From positions 1 through 33,330 of the IMG/VR virus record IMGVR_UViG_3300033233_000115: 33,330 nucleotides of DNA; one strand, written 5' to 3'. The position numbers and the translations under genes are program-made. Below the pieces are notes generated by a model. It was not told where the DNA came from and made no database searches. It worked only from the letters and a program-made list of their open reading frames with translations. This document shows, piece by piece, positions 13,776 to 20,497 of the stretch. This DNA is from a virus. Every line of letters begins with the position of its first letter. Positions within the stretch are counted from its first letter, which is position 1.

Positions 13776-14185
13776 GATGCACGCTCCAGTTCTTCAGCCG
13801 CGATCTCGCGCGCCAGTTTGCATTGGTACGGGGTCAGGCGTTGGTAGACGCGCCGCGCGGCTTCGCTTCGACCTTGGTGTGGGCTATACTTAGACCGATC
13901 GTGTGACCATTGGCCTCCTATTAGCCTATTTGTAACCCGCCCTTTCCATCCATGCCCCCGGCTGACGTAGGGCGGGAACTCGCTCAAGGCCAGTTGCAAG
14001 CCGGTCAGATTGTTCTGCATGCTCGCTCGCAAGTTTATGATCTCGGTGTAGAGTTTCGCAGCGCGTTTGAAGGGGTGGCGAGGTTGTCGCTTCGCGGGCG
14101 ATATCCAGTACCCTTTCCGACTCTGCAGTTCTTCATCCCGCGCAGTAGCGACTCGGGCGTTCCAGCGTTCTTGGTCGAGGGTCAT
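13772..14185 (-). CDS. hypothetical basic protein, 137 aa
   Basis: MTLDQERWNARVATARDEEL is followed by basic helical sequence with KGYWISPAKRQPRHPFKRAA and an acidic-basic C-terminal helix. The overall basic charge suggests nucleic-acid binding, but no domain is recognised. ATGA overlaps couple it to both neighbours. Confidence 0.75.
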   Translation of the reverse strand: MTLDQERWNARVATARDEELQSRKGYWISPAKRQPRHPFKRAAKLYTEIINLRASMQNNLTGLQLALSEFPPYVSRGHGWKGRVTNRLIGGQWSHDRSKYSPHQGRSEAARRVYQRLTPYQCKLAREIAAEELERAS

Positions 14186-14394
14186 GGCCGCGTCGTCTTG
14201 ATAGCATGGTCGGCAGCAAATATAACGCGACCCCGGTCAATACGGCCCCATGCAGTACGGAACTCCAATGCCGCGCGGTATTGGCGCAAAAGATTAGCGC
14301 GCGAAAATTTGTGTTCTGGCGCCCACGACCCTAATTTGTTGATAAACTCGATTTCCTCAACCTCAGCCCAGCCAAAACGATTTACTGGTTTCAT
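14182..14394 (-). CDS. hypothetical protein, 70 aa
   Basis: Two ATG codons (14397 and 14394) follow AGGAGGGA; the second has better spacing. It reads MKPVNRFGWAEVEEIEFINK and includes EFRTAWGRIDRGRVIFAADH, a pattern I associate with small early phage proteins. It begins the ATGA-coupled chain downstream of the inverted-repeat element. Confidence 0.75.
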   Translation of the reverse strand: MKPVNRFGWAEVEEIEFINKLGSWAPEHKFSRANLLRQYRAALEFRTAWGRIDRGRVIFAADHAIKTTRP

Positions 14395-14446
14395 CATTCC
14401 CTCCTACACAAACTTGCCGCTGCAGACCCGCGCGGCGCCGGGAAGA

Positions 14447-14599
14447 TAATTAGAAGGCCGTGCTTGCCGCCCCCAGTTGTGAGGCGGGTTCCTTTGGCAG
14501 GCGGACGATTTGTTCAGCACAGTGGCCTACTGTGCCCCCGCCCGAATGCCACTTCGAACGAGAATTGTCGCCCCTATAACAAGCCGTGCCTTCTAATTA
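14447..14599. repeat. 153-bp element with 20-bp imperfect terminal inverted repeats
   Basis: TAATTAGAAGGCCGTGCTTG (14447-14466) and CAAGCCGTGCCTTCTAATTA (14580-14599) form inverted arms: 12 paired bases, a 3x3 mismatch and 5 more pairs. Inside is a perfect hairpin GCACAGT-AGGCC-ACTGTGC. It lies between two minus-strand genes and could be a structured RNA, a miniature mobile element or an operator. No target-site duplication is obvious. One minus-strand frame is open across the whole element but lacks a start codon. Confidence 0.6.
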
Positions 14600-14603
14600 C
14601 CCT

Positions 14604-14774
14604 CTATTGCTCATCCATCTCCCACCGATCGACGAACTCCTCGATTTCCCATTCCTCGTAGTTACGTGTCGGCGGCTTGGTCAGCCACAAACCAGTTGAT
14701 CCAGCAATGTAAAATCCCACCGGCTCACTCCGGTCAATCTCCTCCATGCGCAACCACTGGCTGATCGAACTCAT
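14604..14774 (-). CDS. hypothetical acidic protein, 56 aa
   Basis: MSSISQWLRMEEIDRSEPVG followed by a beta-like middle and an acidic end (NYEEWEIEEFVDRWEMDEQ). GTG at 14789 is an alternative start. The stop is 5 bases before the inverted-repeat element. Function unknown. Confidence 0.65.
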   Translation of the reverse strand: MSSISQWLRMEEIDRSEPVGFYIAGSTGLWLTKPPTRNYEEWEIEEFVDRWEMDEQ

Positions 14775-14798
14775 AACTCCATAGTACACCTATGACCA

Positions 14799-14818
14799 TG
14801 AACTTGCATGAAAGTTCA
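14799..14818. promoter_or_regulatory. dyad TGAACTT-GCATGA-AAGTTCA
   Basis: Seven-base perfect arms around a six-base centre lie just upstream of the 56-aa gene. It could be an operator or a small hairpin. No promoter boxes of good quality flank it. Confidence 0.35.
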
Positions 14819-14848
14819 ACCCGCCGCCGATCCGAACGCTAGAATCAT

Positions 14849-15061
14849 CTACTCTGGGTCCACCAACGGCGCCCGGATGTCGATCTTGACCACCTTGCGC
14901 AGTATGGCATCATGTACGATTACCACGGGGCACACCCACTCAGGCAAGGGCGCGGCGGGTCGCCCGGGCAGCGCCGGGAGTCTAACCCGCGCCAAGTTAT
15001 ATTCAAAGTGCTTGCGCGGGGTAGCCGGCGGTTCGGTTGACATGTGGTGCGTGTGGATCAC
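14849..15061 (-). CDS. hypothetical protein, 70 aa, GTG start
   Basis: GTG 15061 overlaps the upstream stop as GTGA and has AAGGAG eight bases upstream. It starts IHTHHMSTEPPATPRKHFEY and ends in a hydrophobic-basic part (VVIVHDAILRKVVKIDIRAP). No family is recognised. An in-frame start at 15124 would overlap the upstream gene. Confidence 0.65.
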   Translation of the reverse strand: MIHTHHMSTEPPATPRKHFEYNLARVRLPALPGRPAAPLPEWVCPVVIVHDAILRKVVKIDIRAPLVDPE

Positions 15062-15354
15062 GATGGGTACTCCTTCGGTTCGGTGAAGTCGTCCGGGAAG
15101 GCGGCGCGGATAGCTTGGGCGCACGCTTTACTGCATGTTATATAAAATTCACCGCCGATTTCAAGCCCGTAAGCTGCGCAAAGTTTCGCGCACGTCACAA
15201 CCGCCTCGCGCCGCGCTGATTCGGCGGCGGTGAGTTGTTCTTTCAGCGCGGTTATCTCCGCCTGGTTAAACGATCCTGCCAAACATTGCGGATCGTTTCT
15301 CAGCGCCGGCTCGGTAATACTTCTCGGCGCATTGCTCGGCGTCTCAATCTGCAT
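15058..15354 (-). CDS. hypothetical protein, 98 aa
   Basis: ATG 15354 (or 15357) follows AAAGGAGG. The helical middle (NQAEITALKEQLTAAESARR) resembles a coiled coil and is followed by cysteines (CAKLCAAYGLEIG, CSKACAQA). This coiled-coil plus cysteine layout occurs in early phage proteins of unknown role. Confidence 0.75.
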   Translation of the reverse strand: MQIETPSNAPRSITEPALRNDPQCLAGSFNQAEITALKEQLTAAESARREAVVTCAKLCAAYGLEIGGEFYITCSKACAQAIRAAFPDDFTEPKEYPS

Positions 15355-15398
15355 CATGGCCTCCTTTCGGTTGGAATCTATATACTTACCTCCCGAGA

Positions 15399-15779
15399 TC
15401 ACGGCTGAAGCACTAGCAAATGATGTTGACGCGCCACGACCTGAGGAAAGATTGATCCGGCATAATCGAATGCAGCTTGCCGGTCGGTGAGTTCAAATCC
15501 ACAAACATAAAAACCTGAATTTGATGCGCCACGATTGTCTCCAGACCTGTCCCACCAGAAAAATGCCAGCCATAATGGATGGCCGCCGCACGTCCAAAAA
15601 ACTCGCCCATCGTAAATATCAGCGTGCTTTCCGTTGGTCAGCAATCCGCTATCAAGCAGGCCAATGCTCCACGGGAATCCAGGCGCGGCACGTTGCAAGT
15701 CTACATAATTACAGACCATCCCCGGCCAATATAAGAAATGACCGCCATTATTGTATCCAAAATACAAAGCACGCTTCAC
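15399..15779 (-). CDS. hypothetical protein, 126 aa, GTG start
   Basis: GTG 15779 overlaps the 13-codon frame's stop as GTGA. It reads KRALYFGYNNGGHFLYWPG and includes FWTCGGHPLWLAFFWWDRSG and ASNSGFYVCGF. The Trp/Gly-rich beta-type protein looks like a conserved phage family, but no activity is known. GTG at 15791 is another in-frame start. Confidence 0.72.
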   Translation of the reverse strand: MKRALYFGYNNGGHFLYWPGMVCNYVDLQRAAPGFPWSIGLLDSGLLTNGKHADIYDGRVFWTCGGHPLWLAFFWWDRSGDNRGASNSGFYVCGFELTDRQAAFDYAGSIFPQVVARQHHLLVLQP

Positions 15780-15817
15780 ATTACCGCCCACCGTTTTGCC
15801 GCTTTGTGGTCGTTCAT
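15776..15817 (-). CDS. possible 13-codon peptide
   Basis: MNDHKAAKRWAVM is preceded by GGAGGCGGGA and coupled by ATGA and GTGA to its neighbours. It may simply link translation of the flanking genes. Low confidence that the peptide has a role. Confidence 0.3.
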   Translation of the reverse strand: MNDHKAAKRWAVM

Positions 15818-15894
15818 TCCCGCCTCCATTGGCGCCAGAACCGCTGCGCCGCTTGCACTGCAGCCCACCATTCGCGCACTTCTTGCTCGGTCAT
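15814..15894 (-). CDS. 26-aa Trp-rich peptide
   Basis: It reads MTEQEVREWWAAVQAAQRFW and ends in RQWRRE, a basic amphipathic helix. GGAGGGG precedes the ATG, which overlaps the upstream stop as TGATG. Function unknown. Confidence 0.5.
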   Translation of the reverse strand: MTEQEVREWWAAVQAAQRFWRQWRRE

Positions 15895-16166
15895 CACCCC
15901 TCCAACCAATTCTGCAACGCGCGGGCGGTCGGTTCGACCCCCAGCACCTCCGCGGTCCGGCGGAAGGCGCCCCCGCGTGCGTTGATAGCATAATGCTCTA
16001 CTGCCACTACTCCTTGGCGCTCGATAGTGTACAACATCGATAGGGCAGCATCCAGGGCAAACTCCTGCGCCGTCCGACCGCTAGTGTGGCAACCTAGATC
16101 CACAACTGCGGCAAGCACGGCCACGGCGTAGGCATCTTGGAAGGCGGTTAGGCGGGTGGGGTTCAC
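15894..16166 (-). CDS. hypothetical protein, 90 aa, GTG start, possible DNA-binding C-terminus
   Basis: GTG 16166 overlaps the 28-codon frame's stop as GTGA. NPTRLTAFQDAYAVAVLAAV is followed by a helical body and an end, RRTAEVLGVEPTARALQNWL, resembling a helix-turn-helix. A longer frame back to 16355 would cover two other genes and is not used. Confidence 0.65.
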   Translation of the reverse strand: MNPTRLTAFQDAYAVAVLAAVVDLGCHTSGRTAQEFALDAALSMLYTIERQGVVAVEHYAINARGGAFRRTAEVLGVEPTARALQNWLEG

Positions 16167-16249
16167 CGCGACCCCCACCATATAGTAAGCAGTAGCGCGG
16201 CCATGATCATCGCAGCGAAGATCAAGGCCGAATCGTGTAGGGAGATCAT
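16163..16249 (-). CDS. 28-aa membrane peptide
   Basis: MISLHDSALIFAAMIMAALL followed by LTIWWGSR: one membrane helix with a short Trp/Arg tail. It is coupled by ATGA upstream and GTGA downstream. No other function can be inferred. Confidence 0.5.
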   Translation of the reverse strand: MISLHDSALIFAAMIMAALLLTIWWGSR

Positions 16250-16578
16250 GATTTGCTGTCCGGGTCAAGGCTAATCCCTTCGATTGCCGCGAGGATGCGC
16301 TTTTTGTTCTTGGTAGGGGATTTGTCGTCATCGATCGAATGGTACAACTCGTCAAGCGCGATACTCGCCACCTTGATGTGCTCCTGCAAGTGTTCGACGA
16401 GTTTGTTCAGTTTATCGTACTCGGCCGCTTCGACCATCTTCTCAAATTGCTCCTGATACTCATCATTCTCGGCTTGCACATCCACGATGCGGGCATACAG
16501 CACCGCAACGTCGGGCATGCCGATCGAATAGTACAGCCGTTCGGCTTCGGTGTCGGTTAGGCGGGTAGGATCAAGCAT
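16246..16578 (-). CDS. hypothetical acidic coiled-coil protein, 110 aa
   Basis: ATG 16578 shares one base with the upstream TGA. MLDPTRLTDTEAERLYYSIG is followed by long charged helices (VDVQAENDEYQEQFEKMVEA and KLNKLVEHLQEH). It probably forms a coiled coil; no family is recognised. The first residues (DPTRLTDTEAE) echo the start of the next large protein (NPTRLTAFQDA), so the two could be paralogous at their heads. Confidence 0.7.
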   Translation of the reverse strand: MLDPTRLTDTEAERLYYSIGMPDVAVLYARIVDVQAENDEYQEQFEKMVEAAEYDKLNKLVEHLQEHIKVASIALDELYHSIDDDKSPTKNKKRILAAIEGISLDPDSKS

Positions 16579-16655
16579 CACCGCGTCATCCACCAGAACG
16601 GCACGACAACCGCAGCAACCACGCAGACCAGAAAGGCCCAGGCCACGGTATCCAT
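16578..16655 (-). CDS. 25-aa membrane peptide
   Basis: MDTVAWAFLVCVVAAVVVPF and a WWMTR end form a single membrane helix. The ATG and stop both take part in one-base TGATG overlaps. Confidence 0.5.
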   Translation of the reverse strand: MDTVAWAFLVCVVAAVVVPFWWMTR

Positions 16656-16843
16656 CACCGGCCCTTCCACTCATGCCGCGGGTCGTCCAGGCGGTCATCC
16701 TCCACCGTGCGGGTGCCATCGAACGGCGACGGTTTGAGATGCCGGTATCCGTGCCGGCGGTTAGCGAGCCACTCCTCATGATCCAGCCGTGCGGATTCCA
16801 TGTCCGCCTGGAGTTCTTCCGGCGTAGCGGCGCGAGGTTTCAT
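16655..16843 (-). CDS. hypothetical charged protein, 62 aa
   Basis: MKPRAATPEELQADMESARL, then basic HGYRHLKPS and an acidic-basic end (DDRLDDPRHEWKGR). Coupled by ATGA upstream and TGATG downstream. No family is recognised. Confidence 0.72.
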   Translation of the reverse strand: MKPRAATPEELQADMESARLDHEEWLANRRHGYRHLKPSPFDGTRTVEDDRLDDPRHEWKGR

Positions 16844-17082
16844 GGCTGAGCCTTGGCGATGGCGGCGATGGTGCCGTCAGCCGTAATCCGCAGCAATTGC
16901 TCGTTGCTGGCTACGTTTACTCCGGCCGGTAGCGTGCAAACTCGGAGCGACACGAGTGTATTTTGCAGCGCCGCCAGCAGTTCAGCATTGACGGTACGCA
17001 ACCGGTGAGTTTCCTGGATCGCAAACTCCCCGACTGCGGGCGAGATACGTCTATCCTTTACCCTGCGACGTTCTTCACTCAT
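16840..17082 (-). CDS. hypothetical protein, 80 aa
   Basis: A basic head (MSEERRRVKDRRISPAVGEF) is followed by an N-A-E-L-L-A-A-L helix as in small phage coiled-coil proteins, then a hydrophobic part with one cysteine. Both ends are ATGA overlaps. Function unknown. Confidence 0.75.
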   Translation of the reverse strand: MSEERRRVKDRRISPAVGEFAIQETHRLRTVNAELLAALQNTLVSLRVCTLPAGVNVASNEQLLRITADGTIAAIAKAQP

Positions 17083-17372
17083 GATTGTACCCCCGCCTTA
17101 TAGTAACAGGCCAGCGTTGAATAACGCGGCCGGGATAGATCGATCTCATTGTACCGGGCGCCGATGAACGGGCGGCCTTGGACCGAGGCCGGGCAGCCGC
17201 GCGACTTCATTGCCTGGACCTCGGCGCGCAGGGCCACGTTGTCGTCATGATACTGTACCAGGGCGTAGACCGCGACGAGGGCAACGACTGCCACGACAGG
17301 TAGGAGCCAGCGATGCTGCCAAGTCGTGTAATGCACCTCTTCGAGGCCGTGGGCGGTTGGGCGGTAGTTCAT
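17079..17372 (-). CDS. single-pass membrane protein, 97 aa
   Basis: ATG 17372 forms ATGA with the upstream stop. A polar start (MNYRPTAHGLEEVHYTTWQH) precedes a membrane helix RWLLPVVAVVALVAVYALV and a charged helix (HDDNVALRAEVQAMK) with two cysteines after it. The layout suggests a periplasmic C-terminal domain, though topology is not proved. Confidence 0.75.
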   Translation of the reverse strand: MNYRPTAHGLEEVHYTTWQHRWLLPVVAVVALVAVYALVQYHDDNVALRAEVQAMKSRGCPASVQGRPFIGARYNEIDLSRPRYSTLACYYKAGVQS

Positions 17373-17644
17373 GCCGGTGCGTCCAGCCGGGAGTAGACGC
17401 GGGCAAACTCGCGCCCACCCTCTTGCCACACTATGATGGCGCCGCCGGGCTGGGCCTCGGCAACCTTGCGCGCCACGTCGGCGGGCAGATAGGACGAGTG
17501 AGACTTTGACCATGGATGCGGCGCGACGAGGTGCTTGCCCTTCGGCGGGGCGGTTTGGGCGGTTACGAGCCCTGAGCGCGCGCTACAGCCGCGATGGAAA
17601 TGGGCTGCGCAGACTGGTTTACCGTTGTAGATTGATGATTGCAT
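17369..17644 (-). CDS. hypothetical protein, 91 aa
   Basis: ATG 17644 follows AGGAGGTAATC. MQSSIYNGKPVCAAHFHRGC and a C-terminal IIVWQEGGREFARVYSRL. No family is recognised. It is the first gene after an 80-base gap holding a palindrome, so it may start a sub-operon. Confidence 0.75.
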   Translation of the reverse strand: MQSSIYNGKPVCAAHFHRGCSARSGLVTAQTAPPKGKHLVAPHPWSKSHSSYLPADVARKVAEAQPGGAIIVWQEGGREFARVYSRLDAPA

Positions 17645-17668
17645 GATTACCTCCTATGACTACTGCGG

Positions 17669-17719
17669 TTGAAAAAGGTTCAATCACAATTCCGGGAGCC
17701 TCAATCCCCGGGGATTGAG
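17669..17719. promoter_or_regulatory. palindrome cluster between genes
   Basis: CTCAATCCCCGGGGATTGAG (17700-17719) is a perfect 20-bp palindrome able to form an 8-bp stem with a CCGG loop. TTGAA-AAAGG-TTCAA lies at 17669-17683. GATTGA-like half sites recur between them. The arrangement suggests an operator or a small terminator-like hairpin; no adjacent T-run supports the latter. Confidence 0.45.
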
Positions 17720-17724
17720 ACTGA

Positions 17725-18156
17725 CTAACGGATAACCCGTAATTCCTTGAATGGCGCCCCCGTTACAGCGCCCCCGCCAGTGCTGCGCACGTTCGCAAGC
17801 TCCAAGTGACACGGCAGCCAGCCTGTTGATTTGCCAACTCTAAACCGGCGCCGCTCACCGTAGCAGTCCAGGACTTCGACCTGCTTACCCTCACGTCCGA
17901 TTAACTGCGGCGTCAGTTCCGCCTCGCAACGGGTGCCAGACTCGGCGGCGAACTTCGCACCATAGTTTATGATTCTTGCGCAGTCTTCGAAGTGTGAGAT
18001 GGTTCCGGGGTCCGTTGCGGGCGGAATAACTTTTGCCCACGCCGCGACAGCTTTGGCTTTTTGATCCAGCACGTCAAAACCGTAGCATGATGAATATCCA
18101 TTGCCGCACGGCATGACATATAGCCGCCGTTCGCGGTTGATTGATTGAAGTTTCAT
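17725..18156 (-). CDS. hypothetical protein, 143 aa
   Basis: ATG 18156 follows AGGAGGTAGATT. MKLQSINRERRLYVMPCGNG leads into a mixed domain with KQVEVLDCYGERRRFRVGKS, a beta-strand segment like those of small binding domains, and ends KELRVIR. No family is recognised. The stop precedes the palindrome cluster. Confidence 0.75.
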   Translation of the reverse strand: MKLQSINRERRLYVMPCGNGYSSCYGFDVLDQKAKAVAAWAKVIPPATDPGTISHFEDCARIINYGAKFAAESGTRCEAELTPQLIGREGKQVEVLDCYGERRRFRVGKSTGWLPCHLELANVRSTGGGAVTGAPFKELRVIR

Positions 18157-18159
18157 AAT

Positions 18160-18399
18160 CTACCTCCTATTAAGGCGGGAAACTACCCGCAGATTGTAAC
18201 CGATCGCGCGCAGTTCCCTGAGCAGCGGCGCGTACTCTTTCGGGCTGGCGGGCTTTGTGGCGGCCGGGTAGTCACCCTCGCCATGCTGGCCGATGTGCAT
18301 ATAGGACATGCAACGGCCGGGATTGGCCTCGACATCGGGGAGCCAGGCTATCACATCCCCGTCTGCGAACTTGCGATAAATCACGCGGTCGGCGGTCAT
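18160..18399 (-). CDS. hypothetical protein, 79 aa
   Basis: ATG 18399 has AAAGGGGG upstream and forms ATGA with the previous stop. MTADRVIYRKFADGDVIAWL and HIGQHGEGDY are typical of a conserved phage family whose function is unknown. Confidence 0.78.
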   Translation of the reverse strand: MTADRVIYRKFADGDVIAWLPDVEANPGRCMSYMHIGQHGEGDYPAATKPASPKEYAPLLRELRAIGYNLRVVSRLNRR

Positions 18400-18590
18400 G
18401 ATTTCCCCCTTTGCCATTCAATAGAAACCCCGCACGGCACCGCCGGCGGGTCAAGCTGGAGCACGTCGCGGATGCGCCGGCGGGCAAACTCAGGATGCGC
18501 CGCGCGAAACGCCCGCGCCTGCATCGCCCCCGCCGGTGTAGCTGGGAACTCTACCATATGGGTATTGTTTCGCATGTGCAGGCGGTTCAT
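18396..18590 (-). CDS. hypothetical basic protein, 64 aa
   Basis: MNRLHMRNNTHMVEFPATPA and a basic helix (ARAFRAAHPEFARRRIRDVL). Coupled by ATGA on both sides. Function unknown. Confidence 0.72.
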   Translation of the reverse strand: MNRLHMRNNTHMVEFPATPAGAMQARAFRAAHPEFARRRIRDVLQLDPPAVPCGVSIEWQRGKS

Positions 18591-18796
18591 AACGTCACCC
18601 GCTCGGCTAACTCCTCGGTTATCTCGCCGGAGCGCGCGAGCATATCTACGTAGTCAACAAAGGCGCAACGGGTATCCGTATTGTGCATCTTACCCGTGCC
18701 GGCGTAGTCGCGTATCTTCTTCCGCGATACCGGCGCCCCCATGATATCCAGGTCACGCCAGAATGCGGCGCGGATTTGGGATTGTGTGGTTAGCAT
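18587..18796 (-). CDS. hypothetical protein, 69 aa
   Basis: ATG 18796 follows AAAGGAATAAATC. MLTTQSQIRAAFWRDLDIMG and SRKKIRDYAGTGKMHNTDTR, then an acidic end (RSGEITEELAERVTL). Sequences of this kind are frequent in phage early regions; function unknown. It overlaps the end of the 47-aa gene. Confidence 0.78.
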   Translation of the reverse strand: MLTTQSQIRAAFWRDLDIMGAPVSRKKIRDYAGTGKMHNTDTRCAFVDYVDMLARSGEITEELAERVTL

Positions 18797-18933
18797 GATT
18801 TATTCCTTTGTAAATGCGTTTGTGCTGCCGCTTTGGAACCGAACCTGCCGCCAAGCGGGGTTTGATGTGGACCGCGCACGATAAACCATCCGCCGAGCAA
18901 GCGGTTATAAACAATACGGACATCGGTTTTCAT
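18790..18933 (-). CDS. hypothetical small protein, 47 aa
   Basis: ATG 18933 follows GAGGAGAGACAGAA. It reads MKTDVRIVYNRLLGGWFIVR and GPHQTPLGGRFGSKAAAQTH, a compact beta-type protein that resembles a recurrent small phage family. The last codons overlap the next start. Confidence 0.75.
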   Translation of the reverse strand: MKTDVRIVYNRLLGGWFIVRGPHQTPLGGRFGSKAAAQTHLQRNKSC

Positions 18934-18945
18934 TTCTGTCTCTCC

Positions 18946-19473
18946 TCAGTTAAACCAGCGCGACTCGATACCGCGCCCGAACTCGCGGCGGAAGTAACGC
19001 CGCATCCAATCGCCAGGCGTTAGCCCATCAATGCTCTCGTGTTCATTGGCGAACGTGCCAAAAGTCTTGGTTATCTTCTTGTTGGGATCTGGTGCCGGCA
19101 TGTCAGCTTGCGCCGCGCCCCATAGCGCCTGCGCGAGCACGGCGCAGGCGGCCTTGCGGTACTCGGACGGCCAATATTGCCCGGTGCAGTAACTCAACTC
19201 GGCATACGGCCCACCATCAACTGAAGCAGGGACAACCTCCCGCACCTGCAACCTTCCCGAGAACGCCCGAAACGAATCAATCATGTTTTCCGCCGTGATG
19301 CTATCGCACCAGGATACCGCTTGCATCAACTGCAGCGCGTCCGCGCGATCGCGGGTTATGCTGCGCAGTTCTTGGCGGTAGGATTTCCGATCGCCGTAAT
19401 TCGCAAACTCTAACCCCGGCCGTTGATTGATCCATTTCCGCAGTGCTTCTAAGATTTGCTGTTTCGTGAGCAT
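18946..19473 (-). CDS. hypothetical conserved phage protein, 175 aa
   Basis: MLTKQQILEALRKWINQRPG, EFANYGDRKSYRQELRSITR and SYCTGQYWPSEYRKAACAVL are features of a conserved phage protein family of unknown function. ATG 19473 has GGAG ten bases upstream. The frame continues open upstream to ATG 19608, which has a better ribosome site, so a 220-aa fusion with the segment at 19474-19608 is also possible. Confidence 0.78.
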   Translation of the reverse strand: MLTKQQILEALRKWINQRPGLEFANYGDRKSYRQELRSITRDRADALQLMQAVSWCDSITAENMIDSFRAFSGRLQVREVVPASVDGGPYAELSYCTGQYWPSEYRKAACAVLAQALWGAAQADMPAPDPNKKITKTFGTFANEHESIDGLTPGDWMRRYFRREFGRGIESRWFN

Positions 19474-19608
19474 GGTATTGTTACTCCATTTCGGGTTGCC
19501 AGCCTGGCGGACTGGCGCGGTCAATCTATAATCCGAGGCAGGTCCACTCGCGTCTTGCGCGCGGGTTATGTTCAGTTCAATCCTACCACTGCCGCAGGTC
19601 CAATACAT
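19474..19608 (-). pseudogene. truncated gene head fused in frame to the 175-aa gene
   Basis: ATG 19608 follows AGGGGGATTAGATT and starts MYWTCGSGRIELNITRAQ, the head typical of a separate small phage protein. Instead of continuing as that protein, it runs through about 25 unrelated residues straight into the start of the 175-aa gene without a stop. It looks like a deletion that removed the body of one gene and fused its head to the neighbour. Confidence 0.5.
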
Positions 19609-19611
19609 AAT

Positions 19612-19755
19612 CTAATCCCCCTTGCCATACTGTTGACGGAACTCGCGCATTGCCTCACGCTTGGAGTATCCATAATAGACCTTATGCACGCGGTATCCGC
19701 CTATGATGTCGGATACTTCCCAAGCGCCGCTAGGGAACAATTTGGTTGCGGTCAT
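19612..19755 (-). CDS. hypothetical small protein, 47 aa
   Basis: ATG 19755 forms ATGA with the upstream stop. MTATKLFPSGAWEVSDIIGG and HKVYYGYSKREAMREFRQQY look like a conserved short phage protein. Function unknown. Confidence 0.78.
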   Translation of the reverse strand: MTATKLFPSGAWEVSDIIGGYRVHKVYYGYSKREAMREFRQQYGKGD

Positions 19756-20084
19756 GATTGCACCTCGCGCGATTTGATGAACCCAACTGCCTTCATTGCC
19801 AGGCGCCAATACTTCGCATTGCGCGCGGGATTATTGCGCGAGTAGTGCAAGGAATATTCGGTAACCTCGCCCGTGCGGTAGTCAATATCTCCCTCCGATG
19901 TTGCCCATTCATAGGTCTCACCGTGCGCCGGACTGCAGCTAGCTTCAGAATAGCGCTGCAACTCATTAACCAGTTCGCGGAAAGTGTACGGGGTATTCTC
20001 GAACTCTAAACCACACTCGGCAAAATCCCCATCGGCCGCGCTTTCGGGCGTAACTATAGTGTAAGACTTGTTGAGCAGGATCAT
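19752..20084 (-). CDS. hypothetical acidic protein, 110 aa
   Basis: MILLNKSYTIVTPESAADGD and TYEWATSEGDIDYRTGEVTE with YSLHYSRNNPARNAKYWRLA. This domain resembles conserved phage early proteins, with no known activity. ATGA overlaps join it to both neighbours. Confidence 0.8.
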   Translation of the reverse strand: MILLNKSYTIVTPESAADGDFAECGLEFENTPYTFRELVNELQRYSEASCSPAHGETYEWATSEGDIDYRTGEVTEYSLHYSRNNPARNAKYWRLAMKAVGFIKSREVQS

Positions 20085-20497
20085 GACGTACCCCCCTCGC
20101 GGTCAAGCGCCTCTTGTGCCAGTTCCGCCTCAACTACGCGCCGATACGGATTTGTCCGGGGCGTGCCGCCGCGGCCGAAGTCTATCCCGCTCAGGTTTGC
20201 CAATACTTCGCCGGCGCCGCGGTACCCAGGGTCCCGCGAGCCCATTGCGCAGCATTGCCATACTCGCCACGGGTCGCGGTTCCGCCCGCCGTCTTCATTG
20301 TCATCAATCCAATCGGCTGAGCTCGACCCAGGATCGATCGACCAGTGGAAACGGTACCCACGCTGGCGGGCTAGCCTTTCGGCTTTGGCCAGGGCACGCG
20401 CGCCACGGATGGCGCCCTGCTGCACTGTTTCCGTTTTGGGACTATAGGAACTGCCAGCGTGCTTGAGGAAAAAATGATAAGGACTCAAGGGTTTCAT
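20081..20497 (-). CDS. hypothetical protein, 138 aa
   Basis: ATG 20497 forms ATGA with the previous stop. MKPLSPYHFFLKHAGSSYSP, RGYRFHWSIDPGSSSADWID and VWQCCAMGSRDPGYRGAG look conserved in phages. No activity is known. The longer frame back to 20569 reads the upstream GAA-repeat as an Arg run and is rejected. Confidence 0.78.
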   Translation of the reverse strand: MKPLSPYHFFLKHAGSSYSPKTETVQQGAIRGARALAKAERLARQRGYRFHWSIDPGSSSADWIDDNEDGGRNRDPWRVWQCCAMGSRDPGYRGAGEVLANLSGIDFGRGGTPRTNPYRRVVEAELAQEALDREGGTS

